Assembly (NCBI GenBank): GCA_937903005.1
Contig: CALFNR010000109.1
Span: 1-30,038 of the forward strand
DNA from: Clostridium_AI sp002297865
GTDB lineage: Bacteria; Bacillota; Clostridia; Lachnospirales; Lachnospiraceae
Direction of reading: 5' to 3'
Length of the DNA: 30,038 nt
The translations under genes and the position numbers were made by a program. The notes under the pieces were generated by a model that was not told the DNA's origin, did not search any database, and saw only the letters and a list, made by a program, of their open reading frames with translations. Positions 22,661 to 30,038 of the stretch are shown here, piece after piece. The first letter of the stretch is position 1; every line of letters begins with the position of its first letter.

Positions 22661-23806
22661 ATGAAAGTCACTGTAGCAATTGATTCATTTAAGGGAAGTT
22701 TATCGTCAATTGAAGCAGGTAATGCCGTTGCTGACGGTATTAAGCGTGTAGATCCACAAGCCAAAGTCTTAGTACGCCCCCTTGCAGATGGCGGTGAAGG
22801 TACGGTAGAGGCTTTGGTTCAGGGGATGAACGGAACTTTTGAGAATGTAACGGTAACAGGCCCGCTAGGGGCAAAAGTGGAAAGTCAATACGGGATACTA
22901 AATAAGTGCAATACAGCTATTATTGAGATGTCAAGTGCAGCTGGAATTACGCTGGTAAAGCCAAAAGAAAAAAATCCTCTTCATACAACAACTTATGGAG
23001 TAGGGGAAATGATGAAAGATGCCATTGCAAAAGGATGCAGGCGTTTTATCGTAGGAATTGGTGGAAGTGCAACAAATGATTGTGGAATCGGAATGCTTCA
23101 GGCATTGGGATATGAATTCCTTAATAAAAATGGACAACAGGTCCCATTTGGCGCGGAGGGGGTACGTGACATTGTTGCGATTCGAGATGAACATGTAATC
23201 CCTGCACTAAAGGACTGTACTTTTAAAATAGCTTGCGATGTTACAAATCCTTTGTGTGGAGAAAAGGGTTGCAGTGCAATCTATGGTCCGCAAAAGGGAG
23301 CTACGAAGGAGATGGTTCGTGACATGGATCAGTGGCTTTCTAAGTTTGCCGCCCTTGCCAAAGAAACCTATCCACATGCGGATGCTGATGCACCAGGAAC
23401 TGGGGCAGCTGGAGGAATGGGATTTGCATTCTTAACATTTACCAATGCAGTCTTAGAATCTGGAATTGAAATTGTATTAAAAGAAACAGAACTAGAAGAA
23501 TATATTAAGGATGCTGACATTGTAATTACTGGTGAAGGCCGTTTGGACGGACAGACTGCAATGGGAAAAGCACCAGTAGGTGTGGCAAAACTAGCGAAGA
23601 AATATAATAAACCAGTTCTAGCATTTGCAGGATGTGTGACAAAAGAGGCAGTGGAATGTAATCATGAAGGAATTGATGCCTTTTTCCCTATTGTACGAAG
23701 GGCAACTACATTGGAAGAAGCAATGGATTACAATAATGCTTGTAATAATATGATGGATACGGTCGAACAGGCATTCCGACTGATTCAATGTTTTCACAAA
23801 AAATAA
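22661..23806 (+). CDS. Glycerate kinase (GarK/GlxK family)
   Basis: 381 residues, normal for class I glycerate kinases. Conserved segments are SFKGSLSSIEAGNAVADGI at the start, RPLADGGEGTVEAL, GIGGSATNDCGIGMLQALG, and VITGEGRLDGQT. It phosphorylates D-glycerate with ATP to 2- or 3-phosphoglycerate, feeding lower glycolysis; this family mostly makes the 2-phosphate. CGGAGGT about seven bases upstream supports the ATG. The GntP-family permease gene begins 23 bases later, so the pair is a glycerate uptake and use operon. I see TATAAT at 22598-22603 upstream but no matching -35. Confidence 0.93.
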   Translation: MKVTVAIDSFKGSLSSIEAGNAVADGIKRVDPQAKVLVRPLADGGEGTVEALVQGMNGTFENVTVTGPLGAKVESQYGILNKCNTAIIEMSSAAGITLVKPKEKNPLHTTTYGVGEMMKDAIAKGCRRFIVGIGGSATNDCGIGMLQALGYEFLNKNGQQVPFGAEGVRDIVAIRDEHVIPALKDCTFKIACDVTNPLCGEKGCSAIYGPQKGATKEMVRDMDQWLSKFAALAKETYPHADADAPGTGAAGGMGFAFLTFTNAVLESGIEIVLKETELEEYIKDADIVITGEGRLDGQTAMGKAPVGVAKLAKKYNKPVLAFAGCVTKEAVECNHEGIDAFFPIVRRATTLEEAMDYNNACNNMMDTVEQAFRLIQCFHKK

Positions 23807-23829
23807 TCAGATAAAGGTGGTACAATGAG

Positions 23830-25050
23830 ATGACATATGATTTTTCAACTTTAGGAGCACTCGTTGGGCTGGCACTGGCAATTTTTCTGATTGTAAAAAA
23901 GGTGCAACCAGTTTACAGCTTATTACTAGGAGCATTAGCAGGCGGTATGATAGGCGGAGGAGGTCTTGAAATAACTGTCAATACAATGGTTACAGGAGCT
24001 CAAGGCATGATTTCTTCTGTACTTCGGATTCTGACATCTGGTATTCTTGCCGGTTCATTAATTAAATCTGGTGCTGCTGAAAAAATTGCAGAAGTAATAG
24101 TAGAGAAGCTAGGAGAAAAGCGAGGAATTTTAGCAATTGCTGTTGCAACCATGATTATCTGCGCGGTAGGTGTTTTTGTAGACATCAGTGTTATTACGGT
24201 TGCTCCAATTGCCCTTGCTATTGGAAAAAGGGCAAATTATAACAAACCTTCTATACTTTTGGCAATGATCGGAGGAGGAAAAGCGGGAAATATTATTTCG
24301 CCCAATCCTAATACCATTGCGATTGCTGAGGCATTTGACTTGGATTTGACAACATTAATGTATCGTAATGTTATTCCTGCAATTTTTGCTCTTATTGCAA
24401 CTGTAATTGTTGCAAGTTTTTTGAGAAAAAAGAATGGAGACCTTCCTTCCTTTTGGGCATCTATCTGTGGACCAATCGTAGTAGTTGTTTTATTAGCACT
24501 GCGTCCGTTATTTCAAATTGCTATCGATCCACTAATTGCACTTCCGTTGGGAGGTTTTGTGTGTGCGGTGACAACGGGCCAGGTTCGAAAATTCAAGCTT
24601 TATACGGAGTTTGGGCTAAGCAAAGTAATTGGTGTTTGTGTATTGCTTCTTGGAACTGGTACAATTGCAGGTATTATAAAGGCCTCGGCTTTACAGTACG
24701 ATGCAGTTAATTTATTAGAAATGATGAACATGCCAGCATTTATCCTTGCCCCAATTGCAGGAATCTTTATGGCAGGTGCGACAGCATCTACAACAGCAGG
24801 AGCGACGATTGCATCACAGACATTTGCAAGCACTTTACTCAGTGCAGGAATTCCAGCATTGTCGGCTGGTGCAATGATTCATGCAGGTGCCACTGTAATT
24901 GATTCCTTGCCTCATGGTTCATTCTTCCACGCAACTGGCAATGCCGCCAATGTGGGGATTAAGGAAAGAATGCGTTTGATTCCGTACGAAGCGATAGTGG
25001 GACTTACAAGTACCCTTGTGGCAGTTGTGATATATTTGATTTTGGGATAA
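23830..25050 (+). CDS. GntP-family organic acid permease (probable glycerate uptake)
   Basis: 406 residues, nearly all hydrophobic with about 11-12 membrane segments. SGILAGSLIKSGAAEKIAEVIV, VFVDISVITVAPIALAIGKR, GGGKAGNIISPNPNTIA and DSLPHGSFFHATGN are typical of the gluconate:proton symporter (GntP) family. Gluconate is the textbook substrate, but the adjacent glycerate kinase and absence of gluconate genes suggest glycerate. AAAGGTGG at 23813-23820 serves the ATG at 23830; an ATG at 23825 runs into a stop at once. Confidence 0.9.
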   Translation: MTYDFSTLGALVGLALAIFLIVKKVQPVYSLLLGALAGGMIGGGGLEITVNTMVTGAQGMISSVLRILTSGILAGSLIKSGAAEKIAEVIVEKLGEKRGILAIAVATMIICAVGVFVDISVITVAPIALAIGKRANYNKPSILLAMIGGGKAGNIISPNPNTIAIAEAFDLDLTTLMYRNVIPAIFALIATVIVASFLRKKNGDLPSFWASICGPIVVVVLLALRPLFQIAIDPLIALPLGGFVCAVTTGQVRKFKLYTEFGLSKVIGVCVLLLGTGTIAGIIKASALQYDAVNLLEMMNMPAFILAPIAGIFMAGATASTTAGATIASQTFASTLLSAGIPALSAGAMIHAGATVIDSLPHGSFFHATGNAANVGIKERMRLIPYEAIVGLTSTLVAVVIYLILG

Positions 25051-25344
25051 GAGAAAGTGCCCTAAAAAACAGGGCACAGGATGCACACGAGCGGGTTAGG
25101 AAGATAGCTGCTAAAGTACAGCAACAAGCGCTAAAAGACAGCGACACTCGCTCGGCGTGACAAAGTGTGAGTTCCTTTTAGAGAATTTGTTCTTTCCTCT
25201 ATATAATTTAGTAAAAGAACGATTCGCATACTTGACATACACGATATGTTAGTACATGAAATACTACATATTAAGCAAGAACAGTAGAAAGGTAAAAATA
25301 TTTTATCTATAATCAAAGTATAATCTATAAGGAGGTATATATTT
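25051..25344. other. Intergenic stretch with hairpins before the xylanase gene
   Basis: No gene is recognised. It opens with a GTGCCCT/AGGGCAC hairpin (25057-25063 and 25071-25077) that lacks a T-tract. Two adjacent 20-base units follow at 25106-25125 and 25126-25145, 14 of 20 bases identical by hand count, each able to fold through AGC/GCT-type ends. TTGACA at 25232-25237 is a possible -35 for the xylanase, but no good -10 follows at 16-18 bases. Confidence 0.5.
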
Positions 25345-27570
25345 ATGAAACGATTCAAGTTGCACAATTGCAAAAAGCAAATCAGTTTCTTTATGGCAGC
25401 TGTTATGGCAATGGCTGGTTTATCTGTTGCACCTGCTGTCAAAACGAAAGCCGATACGGTAAATCAAGGTACATTAATTGCTAGTTTTGATTTTGAAGGT
25501 GAAGACACAGAAGGATGGGGACCTCGTGGCGATGAGAGTACTGAATTAACTACAGAGGCTAGCCATACTGGTAAGCAGTCTATTAAAATTACAAACAGAA
25601 CAAAATCGTGGAATGGCGTTACTTGTGACGTAAAAGATTTACTAGAAGACGGAGAATCTTATACAGTAAAAGCTTGGGTTATGTATGATGATAATAAAGT
25701 TGGAAATCAGCAGAACATGATGTTATCTGTTGCTACAACTGTAAATGGAAAAGAATCCTATAATAATTTAACAAAAGCTAATGTTTACTGCAATAACTGG
25801 ACATTATTTGAAGCAACTTATACATATACAGCTGGTATTGATAATGTAAAATTCTATATGGAAGGTGGAACACATGACTTCTATGTAGATGATATTACGA
25901 TTACAAAGAACCCAGCAGCACCTATTGAGGAAGACATTCCTTCTTTAAAAGATGTTTTTGCTCCATATAACTGTAAAGTTGGAACATCTATTATATTGAA
26001 TGAATTCAATTCATCCGAAAAAGCAATCATCAACAAACACTTCAATAGTTTAACAATTGGAAATGAAATGAAACCAGACAGTGTACTGGACCGCGATGCA
26101 ACAATTGCATACATGGAAGAGACAGGAGATCAAACAACTCCAAAGATTTCATTCTCGAAAGCAGCTCCAATATTAAAATATTGTGAAGAAAATGGTATTG
26201 AAATCCGTGGTCATGTTTTAGCATGGCATTCTCAGACTCCAAAGTGGTTCTTTACAGAAGATTATTCTGATGCTTCTGATGCAAAATTTGTATCGAAAGA
26301 AGTTATGTTAAAGAGACTTGAGAACTACATCAAGACAGTATTTGAAACAATTAAAGAACAATACCCAAACCTAAAGATTTATACATGGGACGTTGTAAAT
26401 GAAGCAGTAGAAAATAATGGAAATGGTTATAGACCTGCGGGAACAGAAGCAAACAAAGATACCTCTTTATGGATGCAGGTAATTGGTGAAGACTTTATTG
26501 AACAGGCATTTGTTTACGCTAGAAAATATGCTCCAGAAGGTACTAACTTAGCTTATAACGATTACAACGAATACATGGGTGCGAAAGCAAACATGATTTA
26601 TAAAATCTGTAGTAATTTAGCAGATAAAGGCCTTATTGATGTAATTGGTATGCAAATGCATTTAAGTACCGATTTCCCAAGTGTAAGCATGTTTGAAGCT
26701 GCTGCTCGTAAGTTTGCTTCCATCCCAAATGTTAAACTTGAAATCACAGAGTTTGATATTACAACATGGGATCATTCTGAATCTGGATTAAAAGCACAAG
26801 GTACTAAAGTAAAAGGATTCTTTGATTGTATCAAATCTTTAATGAGTGAAGGTATTAACTTTAACTCCATTACATTCTGGGGTGTTCGTGACTGCGACTC
26901 CTGGAGAGCACAACAATATCCTTGCTTATTTGATGATAACTATTTAGCAAAACCAGCATTCTACGGTGTTGTTGGTGATACTGTGGTAACAAGCAAGGAG
27001 CCAGTAATTACAAGTAAACCACCAGTAGAGCCAAGTAAAGAGCCAGTGGTAACAAGCGAAGTACCTGCAGTAAGTGAAACACCTGCAGTAACAAGTGAAG
27101 CACCTGCTACAACACCAGTCGTACCAAGTAAAGAGCCTACTCCAACAACTGTTGTACCAAGTGAAACACCTGTTGATCCAACTGGAGTTCCTGTATTGTT
27201 AAATCCAGATGTAACAGTTAAGACTACTGTAGGAAGTACCATTAATCAGACTTATACCATTAAACCAGCTAATGGATTATCAGTTGATACATCGAAACTT
27301 ACACTTCGTTTCCATTATACAAAAGATGATTCAAAAGAACAGTCTTTCTGGTGTGATAATGCAGGTCTTCAAACACCAGAAGCACCATACTATGTAGCAT
27401 TCACAGACCATGTAAAAGGTACATTTGGTGATGGATATGTTGATATTTCCTTCGACAAAGGTCTAATATTTACAAGTGGTGAGTTAAAACTTCAGATTCG
27501 TATTAATCAGCAAGACTGGTCTAGTTACACAAATCTTGAATGTGGCAATTTAGAAGTTTTATATGATTGA
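25345..27570 (+). CDS. Secreted GH10 endo-xylanase with CBM22 and CBM3-like modules
   Basis: 741 residues. A signal peptide (basic start, hydrophobic core, cleavage likely after KTKA near residue 36) directs export. Residues ~44-188 form a CBM22-type xylan-binding module (FDFEGEDTEGWGPRG to HDFYVDDITI). The GH10 barrel spans ~200-545, with acid/base Glu353 (WDVVNEAVEN) and nucleophile Glu469 (LEITEFDIT). A linker of about 65 residues rich in Pro, Thr, Ser, Val and Glu follows. The last ~125 residues (LTLRFHYTKDD, FWCDNAG, DHVKGTFGDG, QQDWSSYTN) resemble a cellulose-binding CBM3. It cleaves beta-1,4-xylan outside the cell; a CBM3-like domain would hold it on cellulose in plant walls. AAGGAGGT at 25329-25336 supports the ATG. 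No dockerin or sortase signal is present. Confidence 0.93.
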   Translation: MKRFKLHNCKKQISFFMAAVMAMAGLSVAPAVKTKADTVNQGTLIASFDFEGEDTEGWGPRGDESTELTTEASHTGKQSIKITNRTKSWNGVTCDVKDLLEDGESYTVKAWVMYDDNKVGNQQNMMLSVATTVNGKESYNNLTKANVYCNNWTLFEATYTYTAGIDNVKFYMEGGTHDFYVDDITITKNPAAPIEEDIPSLKDVFAPYNCKVGTSIILNEFNSSEKAIINKHFNSLTIGNEMKPDSVLDRDATIAYMEETGDQTTPKISFSKAAPILKYCEENGIEIRGHVLAWHSQTPKWFFTEDYSDASDAKFVSKEVMLKRLENYIKTVFETIKEQYPNLKIYTWDVVNEAVENNGNGYRPAGTEANKDTSLWMQVIGEDFIEQAFVYARKYAPEGTNLAYNDYNEYMGAKANMIYKICSNLADKGLIDVIGMQMHLSTDFPSVSMFEAAARKFASIPNVKLEITEFDITTWDHSESGLKAQGTKVKGFFDCIKSLMSEGINFNSITFWGVRDCDSWRAQQYPCLFDDNYLAKPAFYGVVGDTVVTSKEPVITSKPPVEPSKEPVVTSEVPAVSETPAVTSEAPATTPVVPSKEPTPTTVVPSETPVDPTGVPVLLNPDVTVKTTVGSTINQTYTIKPANGLSVDTSKLTLRFHYTKDDSKEQSFWCDNAGLQTPEAPYYVAFTDHVKGTFGDGYVDISFDKGLIFTSGELKLQIRINQQDWSSYTNLECGNLEVLYD
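26987..27180 (+). repeat. Degenerate repeats encoding the xylanase linker
   Basis: Short imperfect repeats around GTAACAAG and CCAAGTAAAGAGCC encode recurring TSKEP, PSKEP and TSEAP units of the Pro/Thr/Ser linker. Such tracts can change length by slippage. An antisense open frame here is a by-product of the low complexity. Confidence 0.7.
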
Positions 27571-27611
27571 ATACAAATTTAGTTTTATATGACTATCTAT
27601 AAAATTTGAGA

Positions 27612-27655
27612 GAAAAGGGCTGGGTTCGCAATGATTTGCAGACTCAGTTCTTTTT
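27612..27655 (+). terminator. Rho-independent terminator after the xylanase gene
   Basis: AAAAGGGCTGGGT (27613-27625) pairs with ACTCAGTTCTTTT (27642-27654) through several G-T pairs. An inner GCAA/TTGC stem (27627-27630 and 27636-27639) closes the hairpin, and the pairing runs into a T-tract. Confidence 0.65.
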
Positions 27656-27692
27656 CGTTATCATGAATAGATATGAAAAACCCCCTAAAACC

Positions 27693-27721
27693 TTGACTTT
27701 TCAGTCTAAAAAAGGTATATT
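27693..27721 (+). promoter_or_regulatory. Promoter of the acyl-CoA synthetase gene
   Basis: TTGACT (27693-27698) and TATATT (27716-27721) are separated by 17 bases, about 80 bases ahead of the start codon. Confidence 0.65.
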
Positions 27722-27803
27722 TAACTTTAATGGATAAATGCATTAAAGTTTTAAATTAATATAGTAAAGAGATAAAATTTGAATCGGTAAAGGGGTTAGA
27801 ACA

Positions 27804-29438
27804 ATGCCAATAACAGAAGTACTAGAGCAAAATTGTAAAATGTATGGGAATGATATTTGTTTAGTAGAAATAAATCCAGAAGTGAAAGAAGTGAGAAGAG
27901 TCACTTGGAAAGAATATGAGTTAATGGAACCTAATCCAACAACCCATTATCGTCGTGAAATAACATGGAATGTATTTAATGAAAAGGCAAACCGTTTTGC
28001 AAATCTTTTATTACAGCGTGGGGTTGTAAAGGGAGACAAAGTCGGAATATTACTTATGAACTGTTTAGAATGGCTGCCAATTTATTTTGGTATCTTAAAA
28101 GTCGGAGCATTAGCAGTACCACTTAATTTCCGTTACACACCAGAAGAAATTGAATATTGCGTAAATCTTGCTGAGGTGGATGTTTTAGTATTTGGTCCAG
28201 AATTCATTGGACGTGTAGAAGAAATTGCAGATAACATCAGCAAAAACCGTTTGCTTTTCTATGTTGGAGAGGGCTGTCCAAGTTTTGCAGAAGACTACAC
28301 CAGTTTAACTGCCAACAGTTCTAGCCAGACTCCTAATATTAAAATTACAGATCAAGATGATGCAGCTATTTATTTTTCATCTGGAACAACGGGATTTCCA
28401 AAAGCTATTTTACATAATCACGAGAGTTTGATGCATTCCTGCCGTGTAGAGCAGAATCATCATGGACAGACAAGGGATGATGTATTCTTATGCATTCCTC
28501 CTTTATATCATACCGGTGCTAAGATGCATTGGTTTGGAAGTTTATTATCAGGAAGCAAGGCAGTGCTTCTAAAAGGTACAAAGCCTGAATTTATTCTGGA
28601 TACTGTTTCCAAAGAAAAATGTACCATCGTGTGGCTCTTAGTTCCTTGGGCACAGGATATTCTAGAAGCACTTGACAGTGGAACGTTAAAGTTAGAGGAT
28701 TATGAATTAGACCAATGGCGCTTGATGCATATTGGCGCACAGCCAGTTCCACCAAGCCTGATTAATCATTGGAAAAAGTATTTCCCAAATCATCAGTATG
28801 ACACAAACTATGGTTTAAGCGAGTCCATTGGACCAGGTTGTGTACATCTTGGGGTAGAAAATATACATAAAGTTGGTGCAATCGGAAAACCAGGTTTTGG
28901 CTGGAAAGTGAAAATAGTGGATGAAACCCGTAATACAGTTGCAAAAGGCGAAATTGGAGAACTTGCAGTAAAAGGACCTGGTGTTATGACCTGTTACTAT
29001 AACGATCCGAAAGCAACAGCAGAGGTTCTTTCAGATGGATGGCTGTTCACAGGAGATATGGCACAGGAAGATGAAGACGGATTTATTTTCCTTGTGGATC
29101 GCAAAAAAGACGTTATTATTAGTGGTGGTGAAAATCTGTATCCAGTACAGATTGAAGATTTCCTTCGTACCAATTCTAATATACATGATGTTGCAGTAAT
29201 TGGTCTTCCTGATAAACGTTTAGGTGAGATTTGTGCAGCAATCATTGAGTTGAAACCTGGTTGTACAACAACGGAAGAAGAAATTAATGAGTTCTGTTTG
29301 AAGATGCCAAGGTATAAAAGACCACATAAGATTATTTTTGCAGATATTCCACGTAATCCTACTGGAAAAATTGAAAAACCAAAGCTTCGTAAGATGTATT
29401 GCGGTGGAAGTTTGGTAGAAGCACAGAATAGAGGTTAA
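27804..29438 (+). CDS. AMP-forming acyl-CoA synthetase/ligase
   Basis: 544 residues. It is a class I adenylate-forming enzyme: the P-loop motif SSGTTGFPK is at 192-200, then NYGLSESIG, GWLFTGDM, DRKKDVIISGGENLYP, and the C-terminal catalytic lysine in NPTGK at Lys522. It activates a carboxylic acid as an acyl-adenylate and transfers it to CoA. The order of motifs and length fit fatty-acid or aryl-acid CoA ligases, and the acid cannot be named. AAAGGGG at 27789-27795 supports the ATG. It appears to be a single-gene unit between the xylanase terminator and an IS remnant. No carrier domain is attached, so a peptide synthetase role is unlikely. Confidence 0.9.
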   Translation: MPITEVLEQNCKMYGNDICLVEINPEVKEVRRVTWKEYELMEPNPTTHYRREITWNVFNEKANRFANLLLQRGVVKGDKVGILLMNCLEWLPIYFGILKVGALAVPLNFRYTPEEIEYCVNLAEVDVLVFGPEFIGRVEEIADNISKNRLLFYVGEGCPSFAEDYTSLTANSSSQTPNIKITDQDDAAIYFSSGTTGFPKAILHNHESLMHSCRVEQNHHGQTRDDVFLCIPPLYHTGAKMHWFGSLLSGSKAVLLKGTKPEFILDTVSKEKCTIVWLLVPWAQDILEALDSGTLKLEDYELDQWRLMHIGAQPVPPSLINHWKKYFPNHQYDTNYGLSESIGPGCVHLGVENIHKVGAIGKPGFGWKVKIVDETRNTVAKGEIGELAVKGPGVMTCYYNDPKATAEVLSDGWLFTGDMAQEDEDGFIFLVDRKKDVIISGGENLYPVQIEDFLRTNSNIHDVAVIGLPDKRLGEICAAIIELKPGCTTTEEEINEFCLKMPRYKRPHKIIFADIPRNPTGKIEKPKLRKMYCGGSLVEAQNRG

Positions 29439-29676
29439 TTGAAATCTATCTAAAAAATTATTTATTTACTCAAATTTACCAGCGAGATGCATATAGTTTC
29501 TCATTAATGCCATCCTTAACACGAATAAGAAAAACCATCCATTCTTTTGATCAGGACAAGTGCACCTTAAGAAAAAGGGCGTATCTGGAAAGTGAAGTAA
29601 CGTCAAAGGCGTAAAGAGAAAGAATTCAAAGTAGATAGGACATGCAGGAGGTCCATATTAGAAAGGCGATATTGAG
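29439..29676. other. Intergenic stretch before the IS remnant
   Basis: I see no gene, hairpin or promoter that I can support here. Stops interrupt all frames upstream of the transposase remnant, including TAG at 29659-29661 in the remnant's own frame. Confidence 0.5.
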
Positions 29677-29913
29677 GTGAAACATGAGCTGATTCGGAGA
29701 ATCCTTCCGAATGGAAGTTCTTTTAATGAGCTAACGCAGAAAGATGGAAACAGGATGATGGATCACATAAATAGTACAGCGCGAGCTAGTTTGAATGGGA
29801 GAAATCCTTACAAACTAGCTCGTTTTCTATTAAAGAAAGACTTATTTAAGGTAATCGGAGCCAAGAAAGTGGCTGCAGATAAAATACTACTGAAACCAGC
29901 ACTATTAAAATGA
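29677..29913 (+). pseudogene. IS30-like transposase, C-terminal remnant
   Basis: 78 codons beginning at GTG 29677. KHELIRRILPNGSSFNELTQ, then MMDHINSTARASLNGRNPYK and KILLKPALLK follow the pattern of the final ~80 residues of IS30-family transposases (HELIRRF-PKG-SF--LTQ-D---MM-HINS--R-SL-G-SPY). The whole N-terminal DNA-binding region and most of the DDE catalytic core are missing, with a stop 16 bases upstream in frame. This is therefore a decayed insertion rather than an active element. A ribosome binding site-like GAGGTGAAAC overlaps the GTG but need not be used. Confidence 0.7.
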
Positions 29914-29935
29914 TAAAAAGGGTAAAGAAAAGGAT

Positions 29936-29969
29936 AAGGCAAGAATCATTTCATATTCAAGCCTTTTTT
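29936..29969 (+). terminator. Possible terminator after the IS remnant
   Basis: AAGGC (29936-29940) pairs with GCCTT (29961-29965), and an inner GAAT/ATTC extends the stem past an AA/AA mismatch. A T-tract overlaps and follows the right arm. Confidence 0.45.
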
Positions 29970-30038
29970 AACAGTGAATTGTAAAGTGAAATTCCCGTAT
30001 GGATTTTTGGATTACAAATGCAAGGGGAGTAGATGTGA

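Noticed and set aside
25057..25077. Terminator of the permease gene
   Set aside because: The 7-bp stem has no T-tract after it, so it is mentioned only within the intergenic entry.
26961..27242. Minus-strand frame encoding a Val/Thr/Gly-rich repetitive peptide
   Set aside because: It is the antisense of the low-complexity xylanase linker.

Overview
The window looks like chromosome of a low-GC, anaerobic, fibre-degrading Clostridia, most likely a Lachnospiraceae member of the Lachnoclostridium phytofermentans type. The signs are strong AAGGAGG ribosome binding sites, AT-rich intergenic DNA, ferredoxin-linked oxidoreductases, a secreted GH10 xylanase with carbohydrate-binding modules, and dense coding mostly on the + strand. 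The species is an inference. No rRNA, tRNA or CRISPR array was seen.

Region 1 (1-8730) is a sulfate assimilation operon behind a near-consensus promoter. It holds a sulfate-binding lipoprotein, two permeases and an ATPase (sbp-cysT-cysW-cysA), an AprA/AprB-type APS reductase pair, and the two-subunit ATP sulfurylase cysD-cysN. The logic is sulfate uptake, activation to APS, then direct reduction of APS to sulfite, with no APS kinase or PAPS reductase and no sulfite reductase in view. CysN carries an unexplained C-terminal extension of about 155 residues. At the left edge the first codons of a response regulator run off the window on the - strand.

Region 2 (8748-15219) is an accessory block. 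It holds a divergent LysR/MATE pair of visibly higher GC, a Nim-like flavin protein, a PnuC-type vitamin transporter with a micro-ORF in front, and a MATE-MerR operon. That operon has a textbook MerR-type promoter: a 19-bp spacer filled by a perfect dyad. Behind it lies a broken B3/B4-domain gene.

Region 3 (15507-20715) holds an Rpn-family PD-(D/E)XK nuclease/transposase, a four-subunit 2-oxoacid:ferredoxin oxidoreductase operon (gamma-delta-alpha-beta), and a second LysR regulator resembling the one in region 2.

Region 4 (20936-30038) holds a six-TM chemoreceptor-like protein without a visible HAMP or ligand-binding loop, a glycerate kinase/GntP permease operon, a multidomain GH10 xylanase, an acyl-CoA synthetase-like enzyme, and a C-terminal remnant of an IS30-like transposase near the right edge.

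Start codons were moved from the longest reading frame for cysW, aprA, aprB, both LysR genes, pnuC, the second MATE gene and merR, each on ribosome-binding-site or promoter evidence.
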